Below are positions 54,654-62,174 of a stretch of 64,000 nt of DNA, piece after piece. A model generated the notes under the pieces. It was given only the letters and a program-made list of their open reading frames with translations, was not told where the DNA came from and did no database searches. The position numbers were made by a program, and so were the translations under genes. Source of the DNA: CAISCU01 sp943361925 (GTDB lineage: Bacteria > Bacteroidota > Bacteroidia > UKL13-3); contig CALRIT020000004.1 in the NCBI GenBank assembly GCA_943361925.1, positions 186,001-250,000 on the forward strand. Direction: 5' to 3'. Position 1 is the stretch's first letter. Each line of letters begins with the position of its first letter.

Positions 54654-54932
54654 TTATAATACATCTCTAAATTCAGGTGTTTTATCAAATACACTTTTTG
54701 CAAAAGGACATAAAGGAATAATACTGATTCCTTTTTCTCTTGCAAAATCAACAGCCTTACTTACCATTTGTTTACCTGCACCTTTACCTTTTAACAAAAC
54801 ATCTACTTCAGTATGGTCAATAATTATTCTATCTGTTCCTGCCCATACATAAGTCATTTCTGCTAACCAAGCTCCATCTTGTTCAATAAAGAATACTCCT
54901 GATTCTCCATTGTCTTTTTGTTGTACTTCCAT
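54654..54932 (-). CDS. small GNAT-like N-acetyltransferase (YjdJ type)
   Basis: A 92-residue minimal acetyltransferase: EVQQKDNGESGVFFIEQDGA, IIDHTEVDVLLKGKGAGKQM with the acetyl-CoA loop (GKGAGK), VSKAVDFAREKGISIIPLCP and FAKSVFDKTPEFRDVL. This is the compact YjdJ/Gcn5-related form with about 90 residues; its substrates are not known. It is the last minus-strand gene downstream of the pirin/MarR operon (68-nt gap), so it may or may not be part of it. Confidence 0.85.
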   Translation of the reverse strand: MEVQQKDNGESGVFFIEQDGAWLAEMTYVWAGTDRIIIDHTEVDVLLKGKGAGKQMVSKAVDFAREKGISIIPLCPFAKSVFDKTPEFRDVL

Positions 54933-55000
54933 TTTCTTTTACTATCCGATTAACTTTATTTATAAATCTTCTTAGCTTTAATTAATTGAAATCATTATTA

Positions 55001-55348
55001 TTAAAACAAATTTAATTTTAAGCGAATATCATTGTTTATGGCAATTGTGTCATAAGGATAATCAACACCTGGCTCACTTATTTTTGTTTGAGGTAAATGC
55101 TCAGAGACAAACTTTCTAATTCTGATTCTTCGTTCAGTAGAATACCTGCCACCAATGAGAACTAAATCTACCTTAGTTAGATTTGAGATTTTCTCAATCC
55201 CTTCCTCTTCACTCAAAGTGCTGTAAATACTTATATCCCCGAGTTGTTTTAAATGATTGATTACTTCATCGCGCCTTAAAGGATTACCTCCAAAAAGAAC
55301 GATTATAGGTGCTGCACTTTTTCTTGATATATATTCTGATGTTAGCAT
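55001..55348 (-). CDS. small alpha/beta protein of unknown function in the pirin operon
   Basis: 115 residues, cytoplasmic. A Rossmann- or receiver-like alternation is visible: APIIVLFGGNPLRRDEVINH, ISIYSTLSEEEGIEKISNL, KVDLVLIGGRYSTERRIRIR, then KISEPGVDYPYDTIAINNDI and a final basic helix. The blocks LVLIGGRYS and SEPGVDYPYD look strongly constrained. No catalytic motif recognised. It begins 5 nt after the stop of the disrupted pirin gene, so it belongs to the same transcript. Family unknown to me. Confidence 0.6.
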   Translation of the reverse strand: MLTSEYISRKSAAPIIVLFGGNPLRRDEVINHLKQLGDISIYSTLSEEEGIEKISNLTKVDLVLIGGRYSTERRIRIRKFVSEHLPQTKISEPGVDYPYDTIAINNDIRLKLNLF

Positions 55349-55353
55349 AACTA

Positions 55354-56066
55354 TTAAATTTTGATTCCCCTATGCATTGGAACTTCTAATAAAATAAGTT
55401 CTGAATTCTCTAGTGCTTTTAAATTAAATAAATCTGTTTCATATACTCCCAAAGCATCACCCGCTTGAAGGCTATGATTATCAATAACAATACTTCCATT
55501 TACGCAATGAACATAAACACCGTTTCTGCTTAAATTCATTTTATACTGTAACACTATATCTTTTTCAATATAACTTACACTAAAAAATGCAACCTGATTT
55601 ATTAAAGCAGAATTGTTACGTCTATCTGGCGACAATGCCAATAAAATAAAATAGAATTGAATTTATCTTCAGGCTCATAAGTAAAGGCTTCATGTCGAGG
55701 TTTTACATTTAATTCTTTGGGATACACCCATATTTGATAACTATGAAATGGTTCTTTATCGGAAGCATTGTATTCACTGTGTTTGATACCTGTGCCTGCA
55801 CTCATCGTTTGTACACTATTCTGATGTATAATGCCTTCAGCTCCGGTATTATCTTTATGAGCTTGTGAACCTGGTACCACAATGGTACTAATTTCCATAT
55901 TTTGATGCGGGTGCATTCCAAAGCCTTCTCCGGCATTTACAATATCATCGGCAAAACCACATAGCTCTCCAAAATGAGTTTGATTAGGGGCAAAAGCATA
56001 GGCACTTGTTTTCCAAGTGTCTTGCTTGTGCCACCTCGACTCGCTGGGTCTGTATAAGAATTTCAA
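55354..56066 (-). pseudogene. pirin family protein, frameshifted by a 5-nt tandem duplication
   Basis: The N-terminal part (from 56066, TTG start) reads HFGELCGFADDIVNAGEGFG, MHPHQNMEISTIVVPGSQAH (cupin metal histidines), MSAGTGIKHSEYNASDKEPF, HSYQIWVYPKELNVKPRHEA and DKFNSIL, then goes out of frame. The rest is intact in another frame: ALSPDRRNNSALINQVAFFS ... NGSIVIDNHSLQAGDALGVY. At the break the plus strand has ATAAA twice (55641-55650). Removing one 5-nt copy restores one frame of 235 residues (FNSILLALSPDRR). Pirins are metal-binding cupins; some act as quercetinases. Either a pseudogene or a slippage-controlled gene. Confidence 0.85.
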
Positions 56067-56093
56067 AGCAAGTTATTTTTAGGATTGAGAGAT

Positions 56094-56503
56094 TTAGTTT
56101 TTTGCTTTTTTAATAAAGTATAATAATGATAATGCTACAACAACATGCATTAGGTCAAGGGCAACACCATATGCAATTGTCACACCGGGAATCCCCATAA
56201 AAGGATTTACAAATGATAAAACCATTAGTAAAATAGATACAATGCTAAAAATTTTAAATCCGTTATTTGAATACTTTTCAAACAGGAAAAAGATACTTGC
56301 ACCAATAAGTGATGGCATTACACTAGATAGAATAATTGGCAGGATAGATAGTGGTTGGTTTGGTTGAATAAAAATATCATCTGTAAATATTCCTGCTGCT
56401 TTTAAAACAAAGAATAGAATAGAATTGAATTGATAATTACTGATACTCCTGCGGCCATTGCGCCTGCAGTAATGATTTGTTTGAAGTTTAATTTTGTGTT
56501 CAT
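56094..56503 (-). pseudogene. DUF6069 membrane protein, frameshifted by a 5-nt tandem duplication
   Basis: The ATG at 56503 opens a frame reading NTKLNFKQIITAGAMAAGVS VIINSIL that stops after 33 codons. The rest is in another frame: KAAGIFTDDIFIQPNQPLSI, then MPSLIGASIFFLFEKYSNNG and VVVALSLLYFIKKAKN. The break is at three tandem copies of AGAAT (plus strand, 56411-56425); removing one gives a continuous 134-residue frame with four hydrophobic helices, matching the length and blocks of DUF6069 proteins as I remember them (the expected sequence is INSILFFVLKAAG). Lies in the MarR-pirin-OYE operon. Function unknown. Confidence 0.82.
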
Positions 56504-56534
56504 TTTTTTGTTGTTTTTGGGGTTTGTAAATTAT

Positions 56535-57611
56535 TTAGTTTAAAGTTGGGTAATCGGTATATCCTTTTTCTCCTCCAACATACATAGTTGCCCGATCTGG
56601 AAGATTAAGGTCTGCATTTAATTCAAAACGTTTTGGTAAATCAGGATTAGATAAAAACAAAGCACCATAAGAAATCATTTTTGCAATACCTTTTTCTAAC
56701 TCTTGTTCTCCTGTTTCTCTGGTATATCCTCCGTTTGCTATCAGCAAATGTTTTGTTTGTTTCCCAAATACACCAATCACATCTCTTGGATATTGTGGTA
56801 AATTATCTGTTGGAAACATTGCATTCATTAGCTGTACATAAAGCAATGGCATTTTATTGAGTTCATCTAACAAGTATGAATATAATGCTGTTGGGTTGCT
56901 ATCTATAATGGTATTATAAGGTATACTTGGAGAAAGCTTTATAGCTACTTTATTCTCACCAATAGCATCAACCATAGCTTGCATCGCTTCTAAAACAAAA
57001 CGACATCTGTTTTCAATACTTCCGCCATATTCATCGGTTCGTTGGTTGGCACTTTCTACCAAAAACTGGTTGGGCAAATAGCCAAAAGCTGCATGTAATT
57101 CTACACCATCAAAACCTGCTTCTATAGCATTTATTGCAGCTTGTTTATAGTCTTGAACTATTTGTTTGACTTCAATTATTTCTAATGCCCTTGGTGTTTC
57201 ATATTCTTTCGGACCTTTTGAAGTAAAATGTTGTTGTCCTTGAATAGAAATAGCAGATGGAGCAACTGGCAAAATTCCACCTTTGTCGATGGAATGTCCA
57301 ACACGACCTGTATGCCACAATTGTGCAATTATTTTACCTCCATTATCATGAACAGCTTGGGTTACTTTTTCCCAGGCTACTATTTGTTCATTAGTAAAAA
57401 TACCTGGAGTAAATGGGCTGCCTAATGCTTCAACAGAAATATTGATAGCTTCTGTAATCAATAAACCTGCACTTGCTCTTTGAGTATAATATAGAACTGT
57501 TAAATCATTAACTATTCCATTTGCATCTGCGCGACTCCTTGTCATTGGTGCCATTGCCATTTTATTTTGTAATTCTAAATTACCAATTGTTGTTTTTTGT
57601 AAAAGCTTCAT
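56535..57611 (-). CDS. old yellow enzyme family alkene reductase (NemA-like)
   Basis: FMN- and NADPH-dependent reductase of electrophilic alkenes and nitro compounds. The 358-residue TIM barrel shows NKMAMAPMTRSRAD (FMN-binding and active-site loop), TQRASAGLLITEAINIS, KIIAQLWHTGRVGH (flavin contact), GFDGVELHAAFGYLPNQFL with the substrate-binding His and the HAA-x-GYL motif, TDEYGGSIENRCRFVLE and LIANGGYTRETGEQELEKG. Typical of enzymes induced by reactive electrophiles. It lies 11 nt after the pirin gene in a MarR-regulated operon. Confidence 0.93.
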   Translation of the reverse strand: MKLLQKTTIGNLELQNKMAMAPMTRSRADANGIVNDLTVLYYTQRASAGLLITEAINISVEALGSPFTPGIFTNEQIVAWEKVTQAVHDNGGKIIAQLWHTGRVGHSIDKGGILPVAPSAISIQGQQHFTSKGPKEYETPRALEIIEVKQIVQDYKQAAINAIEAGFDGVELHAAFGYLPNQFLVESANQRTDEYGGSIENRCRFVLEAMQAMVDAIGENKVAIKLSPSIPYNTIIDSNPTALYSYLLDELNKMPLLYVQLMNAMFPTDNLPQYPRDVIGVFGKQTKHLLIANGGYTRETGEQELEKGIAKMISYGALFLSNPDLPKRFELNADLNLPDRATMYVGGEKGYTDYPTLN

Positions 57612-57622
57612 TTTTATATTTA

Positions 57623-58462
57623 TTAAATTTCCAAAGTTCCCATTTTACCCATTTGGTAATCTTGCATTACCTGGCGAATTTGCTCTTCAGTATTCATTAC
57701 ATAAGAAGCATATCCAACTATTGGTTCATTTAAGGGTGTGCCTCCAAAAAGCATAAAATGTGACTCTTCCAATGCTTGTATTTTTATTGAATTACCATCT
57801 ACAGTAAATGAAGTCATTGTGGTAGGTAAAAGATTTTCTGTTTCAATATTTAAGTGACCATTTACTACATATAAACCAGCAGTATTGCCTTCTTTTACCG
57901 GGATTTCGATTGAATGATTTTTAGGTATTTTAACTTCAAAAATATATGCAGGCGACAAACTTTTAACCGGAGATAAATGCCCTAATAATTCTCCACTAAG
58001 TACTTTTATCGTTGCTTCGCCTAATTTAATTTCGGGTAGTTCTGCTGATGCATGATGATAGAAAGCAGGCTCAATAAATTTATCCTTAGCTGGTAATGAA
58101 ATCCAAAACTGCAATCCAAGAACCATTTCTGATTCGCTTCTATTTTCATTCATACCTTCTGCATGCACTATACCTTTACCAGCTTGCATCCAGGCAATAT
58201 CTCCAGCATTAACTACAGCGTCATTTCCAAGACTATCCTGGTGACGATTGCTACCTTCAAAAAGATAGGTTATAGTGGCTATACCAGCATGCGGATGCGG
58301 CGGTACACCTTGACCTCCAGGCCTCTTTTCTATTGGACCAAAATGATCTAAAAATACAAATGGGTCTATATGTTCAATTGCGCTTGGAATGACCTGCCTT
58401 ACACTTGGCCCCATGCTTCTGCTGGAGTGGGCTTTATTCGATTTTAAAATTTTCTTATTCAT
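57623..58462 (-). CDS. pirin family protein
   Basis: An intact 279-residue two-domain cupin: VRQVIPSAIEHIDPFVFLDH, FLDHFGP, PPHPHAGIATITYLFEGSNR (metal ligands HxH), QDSLGNDAVVNAGDIAWMQA, AGKGIVHAEGMNE and LQFWISLPAKDKFIEPAFYH. Pirins bind iron and may have quercetin 2,3-dioxygenase activity or redox-sensing roles. It is the first gene of the operon below the MarR gene; a palindromic operator overlaps its promoter. The second, shorter pirin three genes downstream is broken. Confidence 0.93.
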   Translation of the reverse strand: MNKKILKSNKAHSSRSMGPSVRQVIPSAIEHIDPFVFLDHFGPIEKRPGGQGVPPHPHAGIATITYLFEGSNRHQDSLGNDAVVNAGDIAWMQAGKGIVHAEGMNENRSESEMVLGLQFWISLPAKDKFIEPAFYHHASAELPEIKLGEATIKVLSGELLGHLSPVKSLSPAYIFEVKIPKNHSIEIPVKEGNTAGLYVVNGHLNIETENLLPTTMTSFTVDGNSIKIQALEESHFMLFGGTPLNEPIVGYASYVMNTEEQIRQVMQDYQMGKMGTLEI

Positions 58463-58475
58463 AATTTCTTAAATT

Positions 58476-58493
58476 TAGTTATATATACAACTA
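58476..58493. promoter_or_regulatory. MarR-type operator upstream of the pirin operon
   Basis: TAGTTATATATACAACTA: the half-sites TAGTT and AACTA are inverted repeats separated by 8 bp. A second, identical copy precedes marR. It overlaps a TAAATTTA -7-like box (58470-58477), and the pirin ATG is at 58462. Confidence 0.75.
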
Positions 58494-58508
58494 TTAAAAC
58501 AAAATTTT

Positions 58509-58964
58509 TTATTCGTCTCTAAGTTTGTCCAATAAAGCATTTAAATGAAAAGCTTCGGAAATACTAAGCTTACTTATATTATTTGAATTACTTTTTAAAG
58601 CTTTATCAACTTCTTCTAATAAACTTAAACCTGATTTGGTTATGTTTATTTCATATTCTCTTTTGTCTAAAGTAGATTGCTGAACAACAATTAGTTTCTT
58701 CTCCACTAATTTCTTAACTATAAGGGTAACATTCGAATTAGGGGCTATCATTCTTGACAAAACATCCTTCTGGCACATTGTTCTGGGATGACTACCTTTT
58801 AAAATCCTTAATACATTAAATTGTTCATGAGTAAGATTAAATGGCTTTAATCCGGCTGATATCTTATTATACAACCAATTAGCCGTAAAAAGCACATTCA
58901 GATTAGCCTTGATATGCTCATTTGGAAATTTTGATTGTTTTATTTCTTGTTCTAAAGATGCCAT
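58509..58964 (-). CDS. MarR family transcriptional regulator
   Basis: A 151-residue winged-helix repressor from the ATG at 58964 (a TTG at 58985 overlaps the promoter and is rejected). FNLTHEQFNVLRILKGSHPR leads into DVLSRMIAPNSNVTLIVKKL (recognition helix) and the wing EKKLIVVQQSTLDKREYEIN, followed by dimerisation helices (ISEAFHLNALLDKLRDE). No conserved cysteine pair typical of OhrR is seen, so ligand sensing or phenolic/electrophile binding is more likely. It is divergent in role but on the same strand as the pirin operon, with identical palindromes upstream of both. Confidence 0.88.
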   Translation of the reverse strand: MASLEQEIKQSKFPNEHIKANLNVLFTANWLYNKISAGLKPFNLTHEQFNVLRILKGSHPRTMCQKDVLSRMIAPNSNVTLIVKKLVEKKLIVVQQSTLDKREYEINITKSGLSLLEEVDKALKSNSNNISKLSISEAFHLNALLDKLRDE

Positions 58965-58982
58965 AATCTTACAATGTTGAAG

Positions 58983-59014
58983 CAAAGGTAAAACAAAATT
59001 AGTTATATATACAA
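58983..59014 (-). promoter_or_regulatory. promoter of marR
   Basis: On the minus strand TTG (59014-59012), a 21-nt spacer and TACCTTTG (58990-58983) match the Bacteroidota promoter. The ATG is 18 nt downstream. The MarR palindrome overlaps the -33 end of the promoter, so binding would block polymerase. Confidence 0.6.
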
Positions 59015-59017
59015 CTA
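59000..59017. promoter_or_regulatory. MarR-type operator upstream of marR
   Basis: The same 18-bp palindrome TAGTTATATATACAACTA as at 58476-58493; identity extends a few bases on both sides (TTAG... and ...CTATT). It overlaps the marR -33 element, indicating autorepression. Confidence 0.75.
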
Positions 59018-59019
59018 TT

Positions 59020-59455
59020 TTAAAATTAAAATCGAGAAATTGTTGTTAACTAGTTCTCTTACCATGATTTATCCAAACTTGTTACTGAATTAAAGAATGA
59101 TATGAATTTAACTAAATAAGCTGATAAAATTCGCTATACCAAACGATCAAATTCTATATAAAAAAACACAAAACATTCTAACACTTTACAAATAACAGGG
59201 AAGTTCAATCACCAATAAGCAATAAATAGGTTTACAAAAAAGTTCATAATCCTAAATGTTTAAATAAAATGGTATCCCAAATTTGAGTAATTGCCTCCTA
59301 TCAATAATAAATTTGACTTAAATAAGGTAATTCTAGCAAAAACACTCCCGATTTTATAAGATTCTTCCAATAGTTTATAAGATTCCCTATATGTAACATT
59401 TGTACCGAAATTGAGGTGTAATCGGTTTAAACTTTGTTTCATAATTATAACGAAT
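59020..59455. other. non-coding gap
   Basis: A 436-nt AT-rich stretch between marR and the DUF2202 gene. An 83-codon minus-strand frame (59260-59511) is not convincing. I see no RNA gene, repeat or hairpin. Confidence 0.5.
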
Positions 59456-60070
59456 ATGAAAAACTTAATTTGGTTAATCGGCTTGATGCTTCTTGGATGG
59501 AGTTCATGCACTAAAAAAGATGATGCAGTTATTGTACCTGTAAACGACCAGGAAAAAAGTGATTTGATTTTCTTAAGAGAAGAAGAAAAACTAGCTCATG
59601 ATGTATATATTTATGCATTTAGAAAATATAACAACAATTCTTTCTCAAATATTGCCAATAGTGAATTGAGTCATACAAATAGTGTTTTAAATTTACTTAT
59701 TCTTAGAAATATCAGTGATCCTGCTGCCAATTTAAAAGAAGGTGAATTTTTAAACCAGGATTTACAAGGCATATATAATTCTCTAATTGCAACTGTTGAT
59801 TCATCTGAAAACCATGCGCTCATTGTTGGAGCAACAATTGAAGATTTAGATCTAAATGATATTCACCACTTTTATGCCAATACTACAAATTCAGAAATAT
59901 TATTGGTATATGATAGACTTACTTGTGGCTCTAGAAATCATATGAGAAGTTTCAACAAACAATTAACCAATTTAGGCATCAATTACCAACCACAATTTAT
60001 CTCTGTAAGCGAATTCAATGGTATTATAAATAGTGAGAATGAACAATGTGGATTGATGGTTGGAAAATAG
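59456..60070 (+). CDS. DUF2202 domain lipoprotein
   Basis: A 204-residue predicted lipoprotein from the ATG at 59456 (the upstream ATG at 59411 would hide the signal peptide): KNLIWLIGLMLLGWSSC with lipobox LGWSSC. The body is a ferritin-like four-helix bundle of the DUF2202 type: REEEKLAHDVYIYAFRKYNN, FSNIANSELSHTNSVLNLLI, ESSENHALIVGATIEDLDLN-like HALIVGATIEDLDLNDIHHF, and CGSRNHMRSFNKQLTNLGIN. The E...H pairs could bind metal. Function not established. Followed by a terminator. Confidence 0.85.
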   Translation: MKNLIWLIGLMLLGWSSCTKKDDAVIVPVNDQEKSDLIFLREEEKLAHDVYIYAFRKYNNNSFSNIANSELSHTNSVLNLLILRNISDPAANLKEGEFLNQDLQGIYNSLIATVDSSENHALIVGATIEDLDLNDIHHFYANTTNSEILLVYDRLTCGSRNHMRSFNKQLTNLGINYQPQFISVSEFNGIINSENEQCGLMVGK

Positions 60071-60095
60071 ATTTCAACAGCAATTAAAAATTAGT

Positions 60096-60131
60096 AAAAA
60101 CGCCGTATACCATTGGTTTACGGCGTTTTTT
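60096..60131 (+). terminator. rho-independent terminator after the DUF2202 gene
   Basis: AAAAACGCCGTA (60096-60107) pairs with TACGGCGTTTTT (60119-60130) over an 11-nt loop, followed by T. Confidence 0.9.
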
Positions 60132-60403
60132 AATTAAATAAATTTAATGAGTTTTTTACTGTGAATTGTGTAAAAAAAATAGCAAAACAGACATTATAAT
60201 CGGAATTTTTCAAAACAAAACTCATTAAAATAAATGCGAACAATAAATAGATTAATTTTTTTATTTAAAACGAAATTGAAGAACCAATAGAAAATATTTT
60301 AGTTGATTCTTAAAGTTTATCAAATTTTAAATTAGCTAGTTTCTTTTCAAAAATAAATTTCTGAATTGTAATACTTGTTACATATAGTTTATAATATTGG
60401 TTT

Positions 60404-60411
60404 TACTTTTG
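60404..60411 (+). promoter_or_regulatory. -7 promoter box of the CoA-disulfide reductase gene
   Basis: TACTTTTG lies 17 nt before the chosen ATG at 60429; this also argues against a start at 60375. No well-spaced TTG was found. The rest of the 360-nt gap (60071-60403) holds the upstream gene's terminator and nothing else I can recognise. Confidence 0.45.
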
Positions 60412-60428
60412 TGCCATCAATTAGAAAT

Positions 60429-62114
60429 ATGAAATACGTAATTATAGGAGCTGTTGCAGGTGGAGCCAGTGCTGCAGCTAGATTGAGAAGATTAGATGAA
60501 AAAGCCGAAATCGTAATTTTTGAAAAAGGCGAATACATTTCTTATGCAAATTGTGGATTACCCTACTATATAGGAAATGTCATCAAAGACCGAAATAAAC
60601 TTTTTGTTCAAACAGCTGCTTCTTTCAATCAAAGATTTAATATAGATGTTCGTACTTTAACAGAAGTCATTTCTATGAACCCTGAAGAAAAAACTGTTAC
60701 TGCAAAAAATCAGTTAACAGGTTTAGAATACAAAGAAACATATGACAAACTAGTACTTTCACCAGGCGCAGAACCTATTCGTCCGCCATTACCCGGTATA
60801 CTAAACGAAGGAATTTTTACCTTAAGAAATGTTACTGATACCGATTATATTAAATCCTATGTTCAACAAAAAACAACAAAAAGAGCTGTTGTTATTGGTG
60901 CTGGTTTTATAGGATTGGAAATGGCAGAAAACCTACATGATTTAGGCATTGAAGTAAGTATTGTAGAAATGGGAAATCAAATTCTAGCTCCAATTGATTT
61001 TTCAATGGCAGCAATTGTGCAACAGCATATAAGAAGTAAAGGAGTTCATCTTCATTTAAACTCAATGGTTACTGGATTCGAAAAAGATGAAAATGGATTG
61101 ATGGTACTTTTAAAAAATCAGGAGCCAATTCCAGCTGATTTAGTCATTATGTCAATTGGAGTAAAACCAGATACACGTTTAGCACAAATGGCTGGATTAA
61201 AAATTGGTGATGCAAAAGGAATTTGGGTGAACGAATTTCTACAAACATCAAATCCTGATATTTACGCAGTTGGTGATGCCATTGAGTTTGAAAATCCAAT
61301 TTCTCATCAATCGATGAATACATATTTAGCAGGACCGGCTAATAAACAAGGTCGTATGGCTGCTAATAATATTGTTTTAAGTAACAAACAATCTTATAAA
61401 GGAGCTATAAATACTGCAATTGTAAAGGTGTTTGACTTAACCGTTGCAACAGCAGGAACAGCTTCAAAAAACCTTATTCGCTCAGGAATTAAACATATCA
61501 TTTCTACAACTCATAGTGGCTCTCATGCCGGATATTATCCCGGTGCTAAACAAATGAGTATACAAATTGCATTTAGTGAAGATGATGGTCGTTTATTCGG
61601 TGCTCAAATTGTTGGATATGATGGTGTAGACAAAAGAATCGATGTTATGTCATCAGTAATTCAAAGAGGTAGCACCATTTATGAATTAGAGGAATTTGAA
61701 CATGCTTACGCCCCACCCTATTCATCTGCAAAAGATCCGGTTAATATGGCAGGATTTGTAGCTGAAAATATCCTGAATAAACAACATGAGATTTTTTATT
61801 GGAATGAAATTGAATCTTTTCTAGAAAATACGCTGATTATTGATGTTAGAACAAAGGATGAATTTGATAAAGGACATATTCCTTCAGCAATTAATATCCC
61901 AGTTGATGACTTAAGAAATCATCTAAGTGAGCTCCCTGTTTCTGAACCAATTTATCTTTATTGTCAAGGAGGATTAAGAGGTTATTTAGCTCAAAAAATT
62001 CTGAAACAAAATGGTTTCAATCAAACCCTAAATCTTTCGGGTGGATATCAGGTTTGGTCTACATGTGAATTAGAAAAAAAGGCTTCTGTGAAACATGAAT
62101 TAGAATTGGCATAA
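60429..62114 (+). CDS. CoA-disulfide reductase with C-terminal rhodanese domain
   Basis: A 561-residue flavoprotein fusion. N-terminal FAD site YVIIGAVAGGASAAARLRRL; active cysteine C42 in SYANCGLPYYIG; NAD(P)H site RAVVIGAGFIGLEMAENL; the family signature IYAVGDAIEFENPISHQSMN and dimer-interface HAYAPPYSSAKDPVNMAGFV. The last ~95 residues form a rhodanese domain (LIIDVRTKDEFDKGHIPSAI) with active C512 in LYCQGGLRG. Such fusions reduce CoA disulfide or CoA persulfide and move sulfane sulfur. ATG at 60429 chosen because the Rossmann motif starts right there. Fits the thiol-handling theme (bshB1). Confidence 0.93.
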   Translation: MKYVIIGAVAGGASAAARLRRLDEKAEIVIFEKGEYISYANCGLPYYIGNVIKDRNKLFVQTAASFNQRFNIDVRTLTEVISMNPEEKTVTAKNQLTGLEYKETYDKLVLSPGAEPIRPPLPGILNEGIFTLRNVTDTDYIKSYVQQKTTKRAVVIGAGFIGLEMAENLHDLGIEVSIVEMGNQILAPIDFSMAAIVQQHIRSKGVHLHLNSMVTGFEKDENGLMVLLKNQEPIPADLVIMSIGVKPDTRLAQMAGLKIGDAKGIWVNEFLQTSNPDIYAVGDAIEFENPISHQSMNTYLAGPANKQGRMAANNIVLSNKQSYKGAINTAIVKVFDLTVATAGTASKNLIRSGIKHIISTTHSGSHAGYYPGAKQMSIQIAFSEDDGRLFGAQIVGYDGVDKRIDVMSSVIQRGSTIYELEEFEHAYAPPYSSAKDPVNMAGFVAENILNKQHEIFYWNEIESFLENTLIIDVRTKDEFDKGHIPSAINIPVDDLRNHLSELPVSEPIYLYCQGGLRGYLAQKILKQNGFNQTLNLSGGYQVWSTCELEKKASVKHELELA

Positions 62115-62117
62115 AAC

Positions 62118-62155
62118 AAAATCGGCTGTACCAAAAATTTGAAACAGCCGATTTT
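62118..62155 (+). terminator. rho-independent terminator
   Basis: AAAATCGGCTGT pairs with ACAGCCGATTTT across a 14-nt loop. The A- and T-runs on both sides make it usable from both convergent genes. Confidence 0.85.
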
Positions 62156-62174
62156 ATTAAGTAGAATTTATCTT

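Noticed and set aside
59260..59511. 83-codon minus-strand frame upstream of and overlapping the DUF2202 gene
   Set aside because: It overlaps the start of a real lipoprotein gene, has no domain, no promoter box and an AT-driven composition; probably a chance frame.
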